Source: DATKMS01 sp041497995
GTDB taxonomy: Bacteria; Desulfobacterota; Binatia; HRBIN30
Length of the DNA stretch: 9,296 nucleotides
Direction: 5' to 3'
NCBI GenBank assembly: GCA_041497995.1
Contig: JBGQHM010000272.1
Span: 1-9,296 of the forward strand
A model generated the notes under the pieces. The model worked only from the letters and a program-made list of their open reading frames with translations, was not told where the DNA came from and made no database searches. A program made the translations under genes and the position numbers. Positions 1 through 7,007 of the stretch are shown piece by piece; position 1 is the first letter of the stretch, and the number at the start of each line of letters is the position of its first letter.

Positions 1-1
1 T

Positions 2-163
2 ATGTTGTTCCGGCCAGCCTTTATCCTGCCGTGCGTTTTTCCTGTCAAGCACCGAGGCCGGTGTCACGCATCGGGTGCCTTCGAGGCCCGCTACGGCCGC
101 ACCTTCGAGCAGTTCGCTGCGGACGGCGTCATCCGAGCCTTTCAGGCGAGCTTGTCACGATAG
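2..163 (+). CDS. Possible 3' end of an unidentified gene (partial at left edge)
   Basis: An open frame of 53 codons runs from the window edge to TAG at 161-163. The last 30 or so residues, with segments such as FEARYGRTFEQFAADG, have the alanine, arginine and acidic composition of a real high-GC protein. The first 20 residues look less coding-like. An ATG lies at position 2, but with one base of upstream sequence it cannot be told whether this is a start or an internal Met of a longer gene. I do not recognise the family. The stop overlaps by nine bases the 3' end of the convergent membrane-protein gene. It may be a gene tail, a decayed fragment, or a chance frame. Confidence 0.3.
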   Translation: MLFRPAFILPCVFPVKHRGRCHASGAFEARYGRTFEQFAADGVIRAFQASLSR

Positions 164-406
164 CGCAGCGACCCATGGTCTGAGCTTCCACAGCCCGTAC
201 GCGTAGGCAGCAAGCACCAACCCCATCAACGGACCAAGGATCAAGTTGGATGCCACCGACTCGAAGCGTACACCGAAGATGACGATGCCGAGCACCTTCG
301 GATACTGTAGATGCTGCAACGCCTTGGTGGAGTTGGAGACGGCGAGTGCAGCGAACAGCACTGCCATGACTGTGAGGAAGGCGCTGCGCGTGCGTCCGTT
401 GGCCAT
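155..406 (-). CDS. Small two-helix membrane protein, function unknown
   Basis: The product is 83 residues. Two hydrophobic stretches stand out, at about residues 9-25 and 52-73, joined by a polar loop with several charged residues, so a small inner-membrane protein with two transmembrane segments is likely. The N-terminal MANGRTRS is positively charged, which favours an inside N-terminus. An in-frame GTG at 427-425 would overlap the previous stop codon and add seven residues, but the ATG at 406 has a perfect AGGAGG five bases upstream, so I chose it. It is the last gene of the five-gene minus-strand operon, 17 bases after the DUF1214 gene. I do not recognise the family and assign no function; a partner or anchor for the upstream proteins is only a guess. 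Confidence 0.72.
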   Translation of the reverse strand: MANGRTRSAFLTVMAVLFAALAVSNSTKALQHLQYPKVLGIVIFGVRFESVASNLILGPLMGLVLAAYAYGLWKLRPWVAALS

Positions 407-411
407 CGCAT

Positions 412-417
412 CCTCCT
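412..417 (-). promoter_or_regulatory. Shine-Dalgarno AGGAGG deciding the start of the membrane protein
   Basis: Read on the minus strand, AGGAGG is followed by a five-base spacer (ATGCG) and then ATG at 406-404. This is a consensus ribosome-binding site at ideal distance, and it argues against the GTG at 427 that overlaps the upstream TGA. Confidence 0.75.
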
Positions 418-423
418 GGCGAT

Positions 424-1701
424 TCACAGCGGCCGCGCAAAACGCCGCCGCACGTGCTCGCGCCGCACGTCGATGTGCAGCGCACGCTCCTCTCGACTCA
501 CCTGACGCGTGTCGCGGTGGAGGTGCTGGCGCAGCGCATCGATCTTGATCACGCGGGTGGCAGGCACCGGCGTCGACTCAGCGAGGTTCCAACGATAGAT
601 CAACGAGCCCTCGCGGTGGCCCACCGGGTCGAGCCAGTTCGGCACGCCGGGATCCTCGTGCGTGACGACGGCGCGAAACACACCGTCCGCGTCGATGACG
701 GCTTGGTGTCCGTTCAAACTCGACTGATGGTTCGCGTAGTCGAGCGACTCGAGCCAAAAGTTGCAGACGTCGATGCTCCAGTATTTTGCCTGTGGCGGTG
801 TCACCTCGATGAGCAAGGCTTCATCGCCCGTCAGCCTGAAGTAACACACGCCGGCACTTTGATGTTTCTGCGCGCCCATCTGGGTGCCGCCGAATTGCTC
901 AGTAGGAAATGCATTACAGTAGCGCTCGCGCAACGCGATGATCGTGAACAGCCACAAGTCGACGTTGGCTTCGACGTTGGTCGCCACGGCATCCAGCCGC
1001 CGCGCCAGGAAAGCGGGGTCGAGCCTACCGTGCGGTTGCGACCGCGGTCCGTCGTCGATGCGGTCGATCCATAACGACGCTGGTCCTTCGTGTTCCCAGT
1101 CGTAGAAGAACTGGCGCATCCAGATGGTGTCGGCACCATTCTCGAGCGGAACCCAATTGCCGGCGTGTCGGGTTGGGCTGACGACGATCTCGAAGCTGCC
1201 ATCCGGCGCGATCTGCCATTCATCGGCGTGGGTATTGTGCAGCGAACGGATACCCGCCATGAGCTGCAATCCGAGGAAGTGCACCGTGCGGCGTCGTCCG
1301 GTGATGCGGTACGTCGCATCGTCGCGGATCGCGACGGAGGCGTACAGCGCGTCGGGACAATCCCAGCCAAGCTTGTTGCGACGCGTGAGCCAGTTGAACG
1401 CGGGGCGATCGGGATCGATGCCCTCGATGGCGATGTCGAAGGCGTTGCGCACCAGCATCGAGAGGTAGCGATATCCGTCGGCGCGGTCGATCGGGGCGGT
1501 CGGGGCATGTGCCGCCTGGATGCGATCGGCGAGTTGCGCGAGACGTTCGGTGAAGCGCCGCCACGCGCTGCCGTCGAGCAGCTCGTCTGCAGTGCCCTGC
1601 GCCCACTGCTCGGCTTTGAGAATGTTCGTCACCAACCACTTGTCGTTGGCAATGAGCTGTGCGCCGAGCGCGTCCTTCGTGGTGTCGTCAGACTCGGCCA
1701 C
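424..1701 (-). CDS. DUF1214 domain protein, paired with sulfotransferase
   Basis: The product is about 425 residues from the GTG at 1701. The C-terminal third carries the DUF1214 signature: a stretch like EALLIEVTPPQAKYWSIDV, then FWLESLDYANHQSSLNG, then a conserved DPGVPNWLDPVGHREG segment leading to a terminal beta strand. The N-terminal two thirds is a helical and mixed region seen in long members of this family. No signal peptide or membrane segment is seen, so it is probably cytoplasmic. The biochemical role of DUF1214 is not known to me. From recall, long DUF1214 proteins occur beside sulfotransferases in mycobacteria and soil proteobacteria, as here, where the sulfotransferase stop lies 11 bases upstream. 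An upstream GTG at 1716 overlaps that stop; I prefer 1701 because AAGGAGG lies five bases before it. Confidence 0.85.
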   Translation of the reverse strand: MAESDDTTKDALGAQLIANDKWLVTNILKAEQWAQGTADELLDGSAWRRFTERLAQLADRIQAAHAPTAPIDRADGYRYLSMLVRNAFDIAIEGIDPDRPAFNWLTRRNKLGWDCPDALYASVAIRDDATYRITGRRRTVHFLGLQLMAGIRSLHNTHADEWQIAPDGSFEIVVSPTRHAGNWVPLENGADTIWMRQFFYDWEHEGPASLWIDRIDDGPRSQPHGRLDPAFLARRLDAVATNVEANVDLWLFTIIALRERYCNAFPTEQFGGTQMGAQKHQSAGVCYFRLTGDEALLIEVTPPQAKYWSIDVCNFWLESLDYANHQSSLNGHQAVIDADGVFRAVVTHEDPGVPNWLDPVGHREGSLIYRWNLAESTPVPATRVIKIDALRQHLHRDTRQVSREERALHIDVRREHVRRRFARPL

Positions 1702-1706
1702 GGGCT

Positions 1707-1713
1707 CCTCCTT
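1707..1713 (-). promoter_or_regulatory. Shine-Dalgarno AAGGAGG deciding the DUF1214 start
   Basis: On the minus strand, AAGGAGG begins at the last base of the sulfotransferase TGA stop and is followed by a five-base spacer and GTG at 1701-1699. The placement implies translational coupling and supports a start five codons inside the longest frame. Confidence 0.7.
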
Positions 1714-2867
1714 CACTCTTCGAAGCGGATGCTGAAGTGCTGCGTATAGTCGCGGACGGCGGCGCGCACCTCACCGAGCGTGAGACCGAACTCTGCGAGC
1801 GTGTAGCGCGGCGCGCCGTGCTTGTGCTGCGGGTTGGCAGCCGACCACGCACGCATCGCCGCCTCGGCCGGTGCCGTGAACGGCAGGCCGAAGTGATCGT
1901 ACACGCCGGCGACCGTTTCGATCGGGCGCGCTACGACGTCATCCATGAACACGTCGGCAAACGCGTCGTCACCGACGCTTCGACGAAACGCTAGGCCGCG
2001 ACGCATTGCTTCAGACCACAGCGCCAGCTCGGCACGTCCGAGCGCGTGCAGGTCGACGTGTTCCGAACACAAGGCGCGGATGACGGCGATGAGCTTGCAC
2101 ACCGACGGCAGCACCTTGGCGGGGTCGCGATGCGTCCAGATGATCCGCACGTCCGGATACTCGGCGGTCATCGCATCAAGGTGGCAGATGTCCGGCGGGC
2201 TCTTCAGATTCCAGCGCGTCGGCGGACAGCGCCACTGCAGCAGCTTCAAAACGCGACGGTGGTGCCGATACGCCGGCGTCATGTCGCAGCCGAGCCACCA
2301 CTGCACGTAGCTGGGGATGGTGCCCTGCCCTTCGAAGTGCAGCGTGCGGAAGTGCTGCCCGAGGAGGTCTTGGTTCTCGGTCGGGCTCCAGCCGGTGTCG
2401 TCGTGCATCAACGCCAGCTCGGGCGCAGCTTGCTTCATGCCGCTGAGCATCGCATCCGCTTCGGCGATACGCGGGTCGTTCCGGTACGTCGCCGTTTCGG
2501 GCGGTGGTGTCGGACGCTGCGACTCCCAGAAGCGCAGCGAGCGCGCCGCCGGGTCTGCCGCCAGGAGATTCGAGAGCGCCGTGGTCCCTGTGCGCGGCAA
2601 GCCGGTCACGAAGATCGGAGCCTGGATCACCTGCGCGTCGATTTCCGGATGCTGGCGGTAACACTCTTCGATCCGCAAGCGCTCCTGCAGGTAGCCGAGG
2701 ATTTGGCCGGTGTACGCCATGCGGCCGACATCGCTCAGCCCGGCCTCGCGTGCCAGTGAGTCTGCGAGTACATCGAGACCTTCGCGGAAGCTCGGGTCGC
2801 CGAAATCGTCGAGCCCGGTCTCGTGCCGCGCGCCGTCGAGCAGCGCCGAAACATCGAACGCATCCAT
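1713..2867 (-). CDS. PAPS-dependent sulfotransferase family protein
   Basis: The product is 384 residues and probably transfers a sulfuryl group from 3'-phosphoadenylyl sulfate to an unknown acceptor. The 5'-phosphosulfate-binding loop is clear at about residues 84-102 (PIFVTGLPRTGTTALSN). A NLKSPPDI segment at about 220-227 and the 3'-phosphate-binding region at about 242-256 (IIWTHRDPAKVLPSV) follow, as in bacterial and mycobacterial sulfotransferases of the Sulfotransfer_3 type. No signal peptide is present. The open frame extends another 138 codons upstream, but that part lies antisense to nothing useful, overlaps the MoaD-like and BNR genes, and has shadow-like composition, so I start at ATG 2867. 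That start lacks a good Shine-Dalgarno and lies 20 bases after the MoaD-like stop, so coupling is likely. The acceptor (lipid, sterol or other) cannot be inferred. Confidence 0.87.
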   Translation of the reverse strand: MDAFDVSALLDGARHETGLDDFGDPSFREGLDVLADSLAREAGLSDVGRMAYTGQILGYLQERLRIEECYRQHPEIDAQVIQAPIFVTGLPRTGTTALSNLLAADPAARSLRFWESQRPTPPPETATYRNDPRIAEADAMLSGMKQAAPELALMHDDTGWSPTENQDLLGQHFRTLHFEGQGTIPSYVQWWLGCDMTPAYRHHRRVLKLLQWRCPPTRWNLKSPPDICHLDAMTAEYPDVRIIWTHRDPAKVLPSVCKLIAVIRALCSEHVDLHALGRAELALWSEAMRRGLAFRRSVGDDAFADVFMDDVVARPIETVAGVYDHFGLPFTAPAEAAMRAWSAANPQHKHGAPRYTLAEFGLTLGEVRAAVRDYTQHFSIRFEE

Positions 2868-2887
2868 ACCGGTTCGTTGCCATACAA

Positions 2888-3142
2888 TTACCCGCCGCTC
2901 AACGCCTGTAGGATCTGTACTTCGTCCGACGGATGCAGCGACCAATTCAAGTCGCGGACTTGCTCGCGGTTCACGAAGATGCGGATGTGGGGACGGATGG
3001 CATCTTGCTCGTCGATCATGCGGAAGCGGATGCCTGGATAACGTCGATCGAGGTCGGCCAATAGCTGCGCGAGTGTCGAGCCGGTGGCTTCCACTTCGGC
3101 ATGTCGCTGCGTGTACGACCGCAGCGGTGTCGGAATCGACAC
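2888..3142 (-). CDS. MoaD/ThiS-family ubiquitin-fold sulfur carrier-like protein
   Basis: The product is 84 residues, the usual length for MoaD/ThiS proteins. It starts IPTPLRSYT, contains TLAQLLADLDRRYPG at about residues 23-37 and HIRIFVNRE at about 52-60, and ends QALSGG. The final Gly-Gly is the residue pair that an E1-like enzyme adenylates and converts to a thiocarboxylate in this family. Members supply sulfur to molybdopterin, thiamin thiazole or other acceptors. No MoaE, MoeB/ThiF, ThiG or JAB-type gene is next to it, so the acceptor is unknown and it may not be a molybdopterin-synthase subunit. The start is GTG at 3142, two bases after the stop of the BNR gene, with GGCGGA as a weak ribosome-binding site inside that gene's last codons. 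Confidence 0.85.
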   Translation of the reverse strand: MSIPTPLRSYTQRHAEVEATGSTLAQLLADLDRRYPGIRFRMIDEQDAIRPHIRIFVNREQVRDLNWSLHPSDEVQILQALSGG

Positions 3143-3144
3143 CT

Positions 3145-4356
3145 TTATCCGCCGAGCTCAGCGGCCTCCACGGCGTAGACGTGCGGCAGGTGGCTGGCAA
3201 TGCAGCTCCACTTGGCGCCTTCGTTGGTGCTCGCCCATAGCTGGCCGGTCGTCGTGCCGAAGTACAGGCCGAGGGGAGCATGGAAGTCGGCGGTCATCGC
3301 CTGGCGCAGCACGGTGAACCACGCTTGGCTTTGCGGCAGGCCGGCGTCGAGTCGCTTCCAGGTTTTGCCGGCGTTACGGGTCACGTACGCGGCGGCCTGG
3401 CCGTTCACGCTGACGCGCGGCCACACTGTCGATCCGTCCATCGGAAACACCCACGCGGTGTTCGGATCGCGCGGGTGGAGCACGATGGGAAAGCCGATGT
3501 CGCCGACATCCTTGGGCATGTTCTCGCCGATGCGCTCCCAACGTGCTTGCGGCCGCTCCATGCGATAGATCCCGCAATGGTTTTGTTGGTAGAGCACATC
3601 AGGCGCGAGCGGATGGAGCTGGACGCAGTGCGGATCTTGGCCGAACTCGGGATACGGGTCGGGGAGGAAGTCGCAACGGCAGCCGGCGTTGAGCGGCTTC
3701 CAGTCGGCGCCTTTGTCGACGCTTTCGAAGACACCACCGCCGCCGCCCGAGATACCGAGATAGAGGTGCGCCGGATCGCGCGGGTCGACGAGGATCGAGT
3801 GCAGCTTCGGACCGTCCGGTGTGCCAGCTTGCTCGTCGCGCGCCCACTGCGCATACATCGGATGCTCGTTGAAACCGGCGACCGGCTCCCAGGTCTTACC
3901 ACCGTCTTCGGAGCGGAAGAGGCCTTCCGGCGAAGTGCCGCCGTACCACGCCTTGGGTTCGCTCGCATGGCCGGGCGTGAGCCAGAAGACGTGGTCGACG
4001 ACGCGTCCCTTTTCGCCCTCCGCCGCCTTGCGAAAGGCAGGCGGCTTGGACGCTTCTTTCCAGGTCTTGCCCAAATCCGTCGAGCGGAAGACGGTGGGCC
4101 CGAGATGGCCCGTCTTCGCTGCCACGAGGAGCGTCGAACCATCGCGTGGGTCCAGTACGGTGTGATGCACGATGTGCCCGAGGAAGTGCGGCCCGTCGAC
4201 GCGCCAGCGTTTGCGCGACGCATCGCCGTAGAAGAACCACGCACCTTTACGCGTCCCGACCAGCAAGACGACGCGTCCGGTGCCTGCCGCCCGCGTCAGA
4301 CGGCGGCTCGCCTTCCGGCGGTCTGGTGATTGGTTGCTTTTGCTAGTGCGCCTCAT
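3145..4356 (-). CDS. BNR/Asp-box beta-propeller protein (exo-alpha-sialidase-like)
   Basis: The product is 403 residues with five Asp-box motifs (S-x-D-x-G-x-x-W type) at roughly residues 92-99 (STDLGKTW), 149-156 (SEDGGKTW), 212-219 (SVDKGADW), 326-333 (TRNAGKTW) and 376-383 (STNEGAKW). This spacing is that of a multi-bladed beta-propeller as in sialidase or BNR/WD40/YVTN-like proteins. No signal peptide is seen; the first 30 residues are basic and polar. Automatic names such as glycosyl hydrolase or sialidase should be treated with caution because I see no sialidase catalytic FRIP motif. The start at ATG 4356 has AGGAG nine bases upstream; an upstream in-frame ATG at 4440 would add 28 poorly coding residues. 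It is the first gene of the operon. From recall, such proteins sit beside MoaD/ThiS-like genes in other genomes. Confidence 0.82.
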   Translation of the reverse strand: MRRTSKSNQSPDRRKASRRLTRAAGTGRVVLLVGTRKGAWFFYGDASRKRWRVDGPHFLGHIVHHTVLDPRDGSTLLVAAKTGHLGPTVFRSTDLGKTWKEASKPPAFRKAAEGEKGRVVDHVFWLTPGHASEPKAWYGGTSPEGLFRSEDGGKTWEPVAGFNEHPMYAQWARDEQAGTPDGPKLHSILVDPRDPAHLYLGISGGGGGVFESVDKGADWKPLNAGCRCDFLPDPYPEFGQDPHCVQLHPLAPDVLYQQNHCGIYRMERPQARWERIGENMPKDVGDIGFPIVLHPRDPNTAWVFPMDGSTVWPRVSVNGQAAAYVTRNAGKTWKRLDAGLPQSQAWFTVLRQAMTADFHAPLGLYFGTTTGQLWASTNEGAKWSCIASHLPHVYAVEAAELGG

Positions 4357-4567
4357 CCTCCGTGACTCCTGTTTGGCTCGCGGTGGGCATCTCCCCACTC
4401 GTCCAGTAGTCGAACGGCACTGACTGAAATCGACACCCACTCAACCGCAACTGCCGCGGTGGCGTCAATGGCCTGCCGTTTGTCGCGGGTCGGCGACACG
4501 CGAATCGTATCCACACTTCAAAGGCCGTTGGCCTCCAAGTGGCACGCGCCACGCTGCACGGGTCGCC
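4357..4567. promoter_or_regulatory. Divergent intergenic region between the operon and the glycosidase gene
   Basis: These 211 bases separate the start of the five-gene minus-strand operon from the start of the plus-strand GH44 gene, so promoters for both must lie here or inside the genes. No convincing -35/-10 pair is recognisable. Three short inverted repeats are present: GTGGG/CCCAC at 4383-4398, TGTCGC/GCGACA at 4481-4498, and GTGGC/GCCAC at 4539-4552. Any could be an operator or a leader hairpin, but stems this short also arise by chance in GC-rich DNA. Confidence 0.4.
4481..4498. repeat. Inverted repeat TGTCGC-6 bases-GCGACA
   Basis: Two perfect six-base arms flank a six-base GGGTCG centre, about 70 bases upstream of the glycosidase start. 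The symmetry and position would suit a dimeric repressor site, but nothing else in the window identifies a regulator. Only the symmetry is observed. Confidence 0.3.
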
Positions 4568-6946
4568 ATGACGCACGCACGAATCGGTCTTCTACTCATC
4601 TGCTTTGCGATCCTCGGCGCCGGCAGCGCCATTCCCGCTCATGCCGATGTCGCCGTCTACGGCGATGCGCTCGCGCGCGACTGGCAAGACTGGTCGTGGG
4701 GTGGCGTCACCAACGATTTCAACCGCACATCTCCAGTCCATATGGGCAGCACATCGATCGCCGTCACCTATACCGCCGGCTGGAGCGCCCTGCAGCTCGG
4801 AGACTGGCAAGAGCTCGACGTCAGCGCGTACGATACTCTGCGGTTCTATGTCCACGGCGGCGGTGTCGGAGGACAAACGGTGCAGGTCCAGGTCGGCGAC
4901 AACAACACCGGAACGCTCGTCAGCCGCACCATCGCTCCAGCCGCCGGCACGTGGACCCAGGTCGATGTGCCTTTGGCCGAGCTCGGGAGTCCACGGGTCG
5001 TTAGCTATGTGTACTGGTTCAACGCAACTGCTGCATCACAGCCGACCTTCTATCTCGATGACGTCGCCTTCGTAGCGACCGGTGTCCCAACACCAACTGC
5101 TCTGCCGCCCAGCGCGGGCCCTGCACTCAGCATCGACGCGACGGCGAACCGCCACGCGATCAGTCCGTACATCTATGGAATGAACTTCGCCGCCGAAGAT
5201 CTGGCGGCCGAGCTTCAGCTCCCGGTGCGGCGCTGGGGCGGCAACGCCACGACTCGATACAACTGGCAAACCGATACCAACAACCACGCGTCCGATTGGT
5301 TCTTCGAGAACATTCCGAACGACGTCGCCAACCCGGCGGCCTTGCCGGACGGCTCGTCCAGCGACCAGTTCGTCGAGCAGGACCGGCGCACTGGAACCAA
5401 GACCTTGCTGACGGTGCCGCTCATCGGTTGGACGCCGAAGGACCGTACTCGCGCCTGCGGGTTCAGTGTCGGCAAGTACGGCGCGCAGCAGTCGACTGAC
5501 CCATGGATGCCCGATTGCGGTAACGGCGTGCGCTCCGACGGCACGCCGATCACCGGCAACGATCCCCTCGACACCAGCACCGCGATCACACCGGCATTCG
5601 TTCAGTCATGGATGGGCCACCTCATGACCAAGTACGGCGCCGCCAGCAGCGGCGGAGTGCGCCTCTACGACCTCGACAACGAGCCGGAGCTGTGGGACGA
5701 CACGCACCGCGACGTGCATCCGGCACCGACGAGCTACGACGAGATGCGCGACCGCGCATACGCGTACGCGGCGGCCGTCAAAGCCACGGACCCGGGCGCG
5801 CAGACGTTCGGTCCGGCGTCATGGGGGTGGACCGCGTATTTCTGGTCGGCCCTCGACTGGGCACCGGGCGGAGCGTGGTGGAATAATCCGCAGGACCGGT
5901 TGGCGCATGGTAACGTGCCGTTCATCGACTGGTACCTGCAGCAGCTACGCGCCTACGAGCAGCAGCACGGCGCGCGCGTCCTCGACTACCTCGACCTCCA
6001 CTACTATCCCCAAGCCTCGGCGGTGTCGCTGTCGCCGGCTGGTGGAACATCGACCCAATCGCTGCGGCTACGCTCGACGCGTTCGTTGTGGGACCCGACG
6101 TACACCGACGAGAGCTGGATCGGAGAGCCGGTGCGGCTGATTCCGCGCATGCACGACTGGGTGAACACCAACTATCCCGGCACGAAGCTGGCGATGAGCG
6201 AGTACAACTGGGGCGCGTTGGATCACATCAATGGTGCACTCGCTGAAGCCGATGTGCTGGGCATCTTCGGGCGCGAGGGTCTCGATCTCGCCACTTTGTG
6301 GGACCCGCCGACCGCGACTCAGCCGGGGGCGTTCGCCTTCCGCATGTTCCTGAACTATGCCGGCGCACGCGACCACTTCGGTGATGTCAGCGTCGCTGCT
6401 CTCAGCACGGACCAGACACAACTCTCGACCTACGCCGCGCAGGACAGCACGAGCGGCGCCTTGACTCTCTTGATCATCAACAAGACGGCACAGGCGCTGA
6501 CCAGCGCGGTCGCGCTGGCGCACTTCAACCCGGCGCCTGGTGCGCAAGTCTATCGCTACAGCGCCGCCAACCTCGGCGCCATCGTCCGCGACGCCGACCA
6601 GGCGGTGAGCGCGACGGGATTCACCGCGACGTTCCCACCGTCGTCCATAACCCTGATCGTGGTGCCCCCCTCCGGTGGAACACCGCCGGTCACCAACACC
6701 CCAGCACCCGCCTCCACAGCGACGCCGACGTTCTCCCGCACGCCCACCCTCACGCCCTCGCGGACACCGACGGCGTTGCGCACGGCCACTCCGACGTCGA
6801 CTCCGACGCGGACCCTCACACAGACAGCGACGCCCACCGCAACGCGTACAACGACACCCACGCCGACACCAACCCGAGTGCTGACCGCGACGCCCACGCG
6901 TACGCGTACGCCCACGCCGACACCAACACGGACAAAACGTCACTAG
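4568..6946 (+). CDS. Secreted GH44 family endoglucanase/xyloglucanase with N-terminal beta-sandwich domain
   Basis: The product is 792 residues. Residues 1-26 form a signal peptide ending PAHA, so it is exported. Residues 27-170 look like a beta-sandwich carbohydrate-binding domain (YLDDVAF at its end), followed by a short Pro/Thr linker. From about 187 the GH44 catalytic domain begins: IYGMNFAAED, RRWGGNATTRYNW and DWFFENIPND at 202-251, the acid/base motif DLDNEPELW with Glu372, DLHYYPQ at 476-482, and the nucleophile motif AMSEYNWG with Glu545. A C-terminal beta domain follows to about 700, as in GH44 enzymes, which are retaining beta-1,4-glucanases acting on cellulose, xyloglucan or related glucans. 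Residues 701-790 are a Thr-Pro-Arg-rich tail without a recognisable sorting signal. The start has no clear Shine-Dalgarno. It is alone on its strand and divergent from the operon. Confidence 0.87.
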   Translation: MTHARIGLLLICFAILGAGSAIPAHADVAVYGDALARDWQDWSWGGVTNDFNRTSPVHMGSTSIAVTYTAGWSALQLGDWQELDVSAYDTLRFYVHGGGVGGQTVQVQVGDNNTGTLVSRTIAPAAGTWTQVDVPLAELGSPRVVSYVYWFNATAASQPTFYLDDVAFVATGVPTPTALPPSAGPALSIDATANRHAISPYIYGMNFAAEDLAAELQLPVRRWGGNATTRYNWQTDTNNHASDWFFENIPNDVANPAALPDGSSSDQFVEQDRRTGTKTLLTVPLIGWTPKDRTRACGFSVGKYGAQQSTDPWMPDCGNGVRSDGTPITGNDPLDTSTAITPAFVQSWMGHLMTKYGAASSGGVRLYDLDNEPELWDDTHRDVHPAPTSYDEMRDRAYAYAAAVKATDPGAQTFGPASWGWTAYFWSALDWAPGGAWWNNPQDRLAHGNVPFIDWYLQQLRAYEQQHGARVLDYLDLHYYPQASAVSLSPAGGTSTQSLRLRSTRSLWDPTYTDESWIGEPVRLIPRMHDWVNTNYPGTKLAMSEYNWGALDHINGALAEADVLGIFGREGLDLATLWDPPTATQPGAFAFRMFLNYAGARDHFGDVSVAALSTDQTQLSTYAAQDSTSGALTLLIINKTAQALTSAVALAHFNPAPGAQVYRYSAANLGAIVRDADQAVSATGFTATFPPSSITLIVVPPSGGTPPVTNTPAPASTATPTFSRTPTLTPSRTPTALRTATPTSTPTRTLTQTATPTATRTTTPTPTPTRVLTATPTRTRTPTPTPTRTKRH
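6700..6936 (+). repeat. Degenerate tandem repeat encoding the Thr-Pro-Arg tail
   Basis: The 3' end of the glycosidase gene is built of short ACG/ACC/CCG/CCC-type units coding TPT, TPTRT and similar. Almost identical blocks reading CCCACGCCGACACCAAC occur near 6859 and 6911, and ACGCGTACGCGTACG precedes the second. This is a low-complexity tandem region, likely to vary in length by slippage or unequal exchange. At the protein level it is an extended, probably flexible stalk or linker. It ends at the stop codon with no further domain. Confidence 0.75.
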
Positions 6947-7007
6947 ACACGAGCGGTCTCCGGTTCCTCTTGACGGCGCGGCGCGAGAGTGGTGATGAGG
7001 CCCCGAC

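Noticed and set aside
454..1749. Long plus-strand frames opposite the DUF1214 gene
   Set aside because: They are antisense shadows in GC-rich DNA; composition is Arg/Val-rich with no family motif, while the minus strand carries a clear DUF1214 signature.
3280..4329. 349-codon plus-strand frame opposite the BNR gene
   Set aside because: The Asp-box repeats on the minus strand identify the real gene; the plus frame mirrors its codons and has no recognisable motif.
4480..4510. Sigma-70 promoter for the glycosidase gene (TTGTCG with a downstream AT-rich stretch)
   Set aside because: No hexamer at 16-18 bases resembles TATAAT, so the match is not better than chance.
6556..6915. Minus-strand frame with a regular GVRVGVGV-like repeat
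   Set aside because: The regularity is the reverse complement of the Thr-Pro-encoding repeat, not an independent protein.
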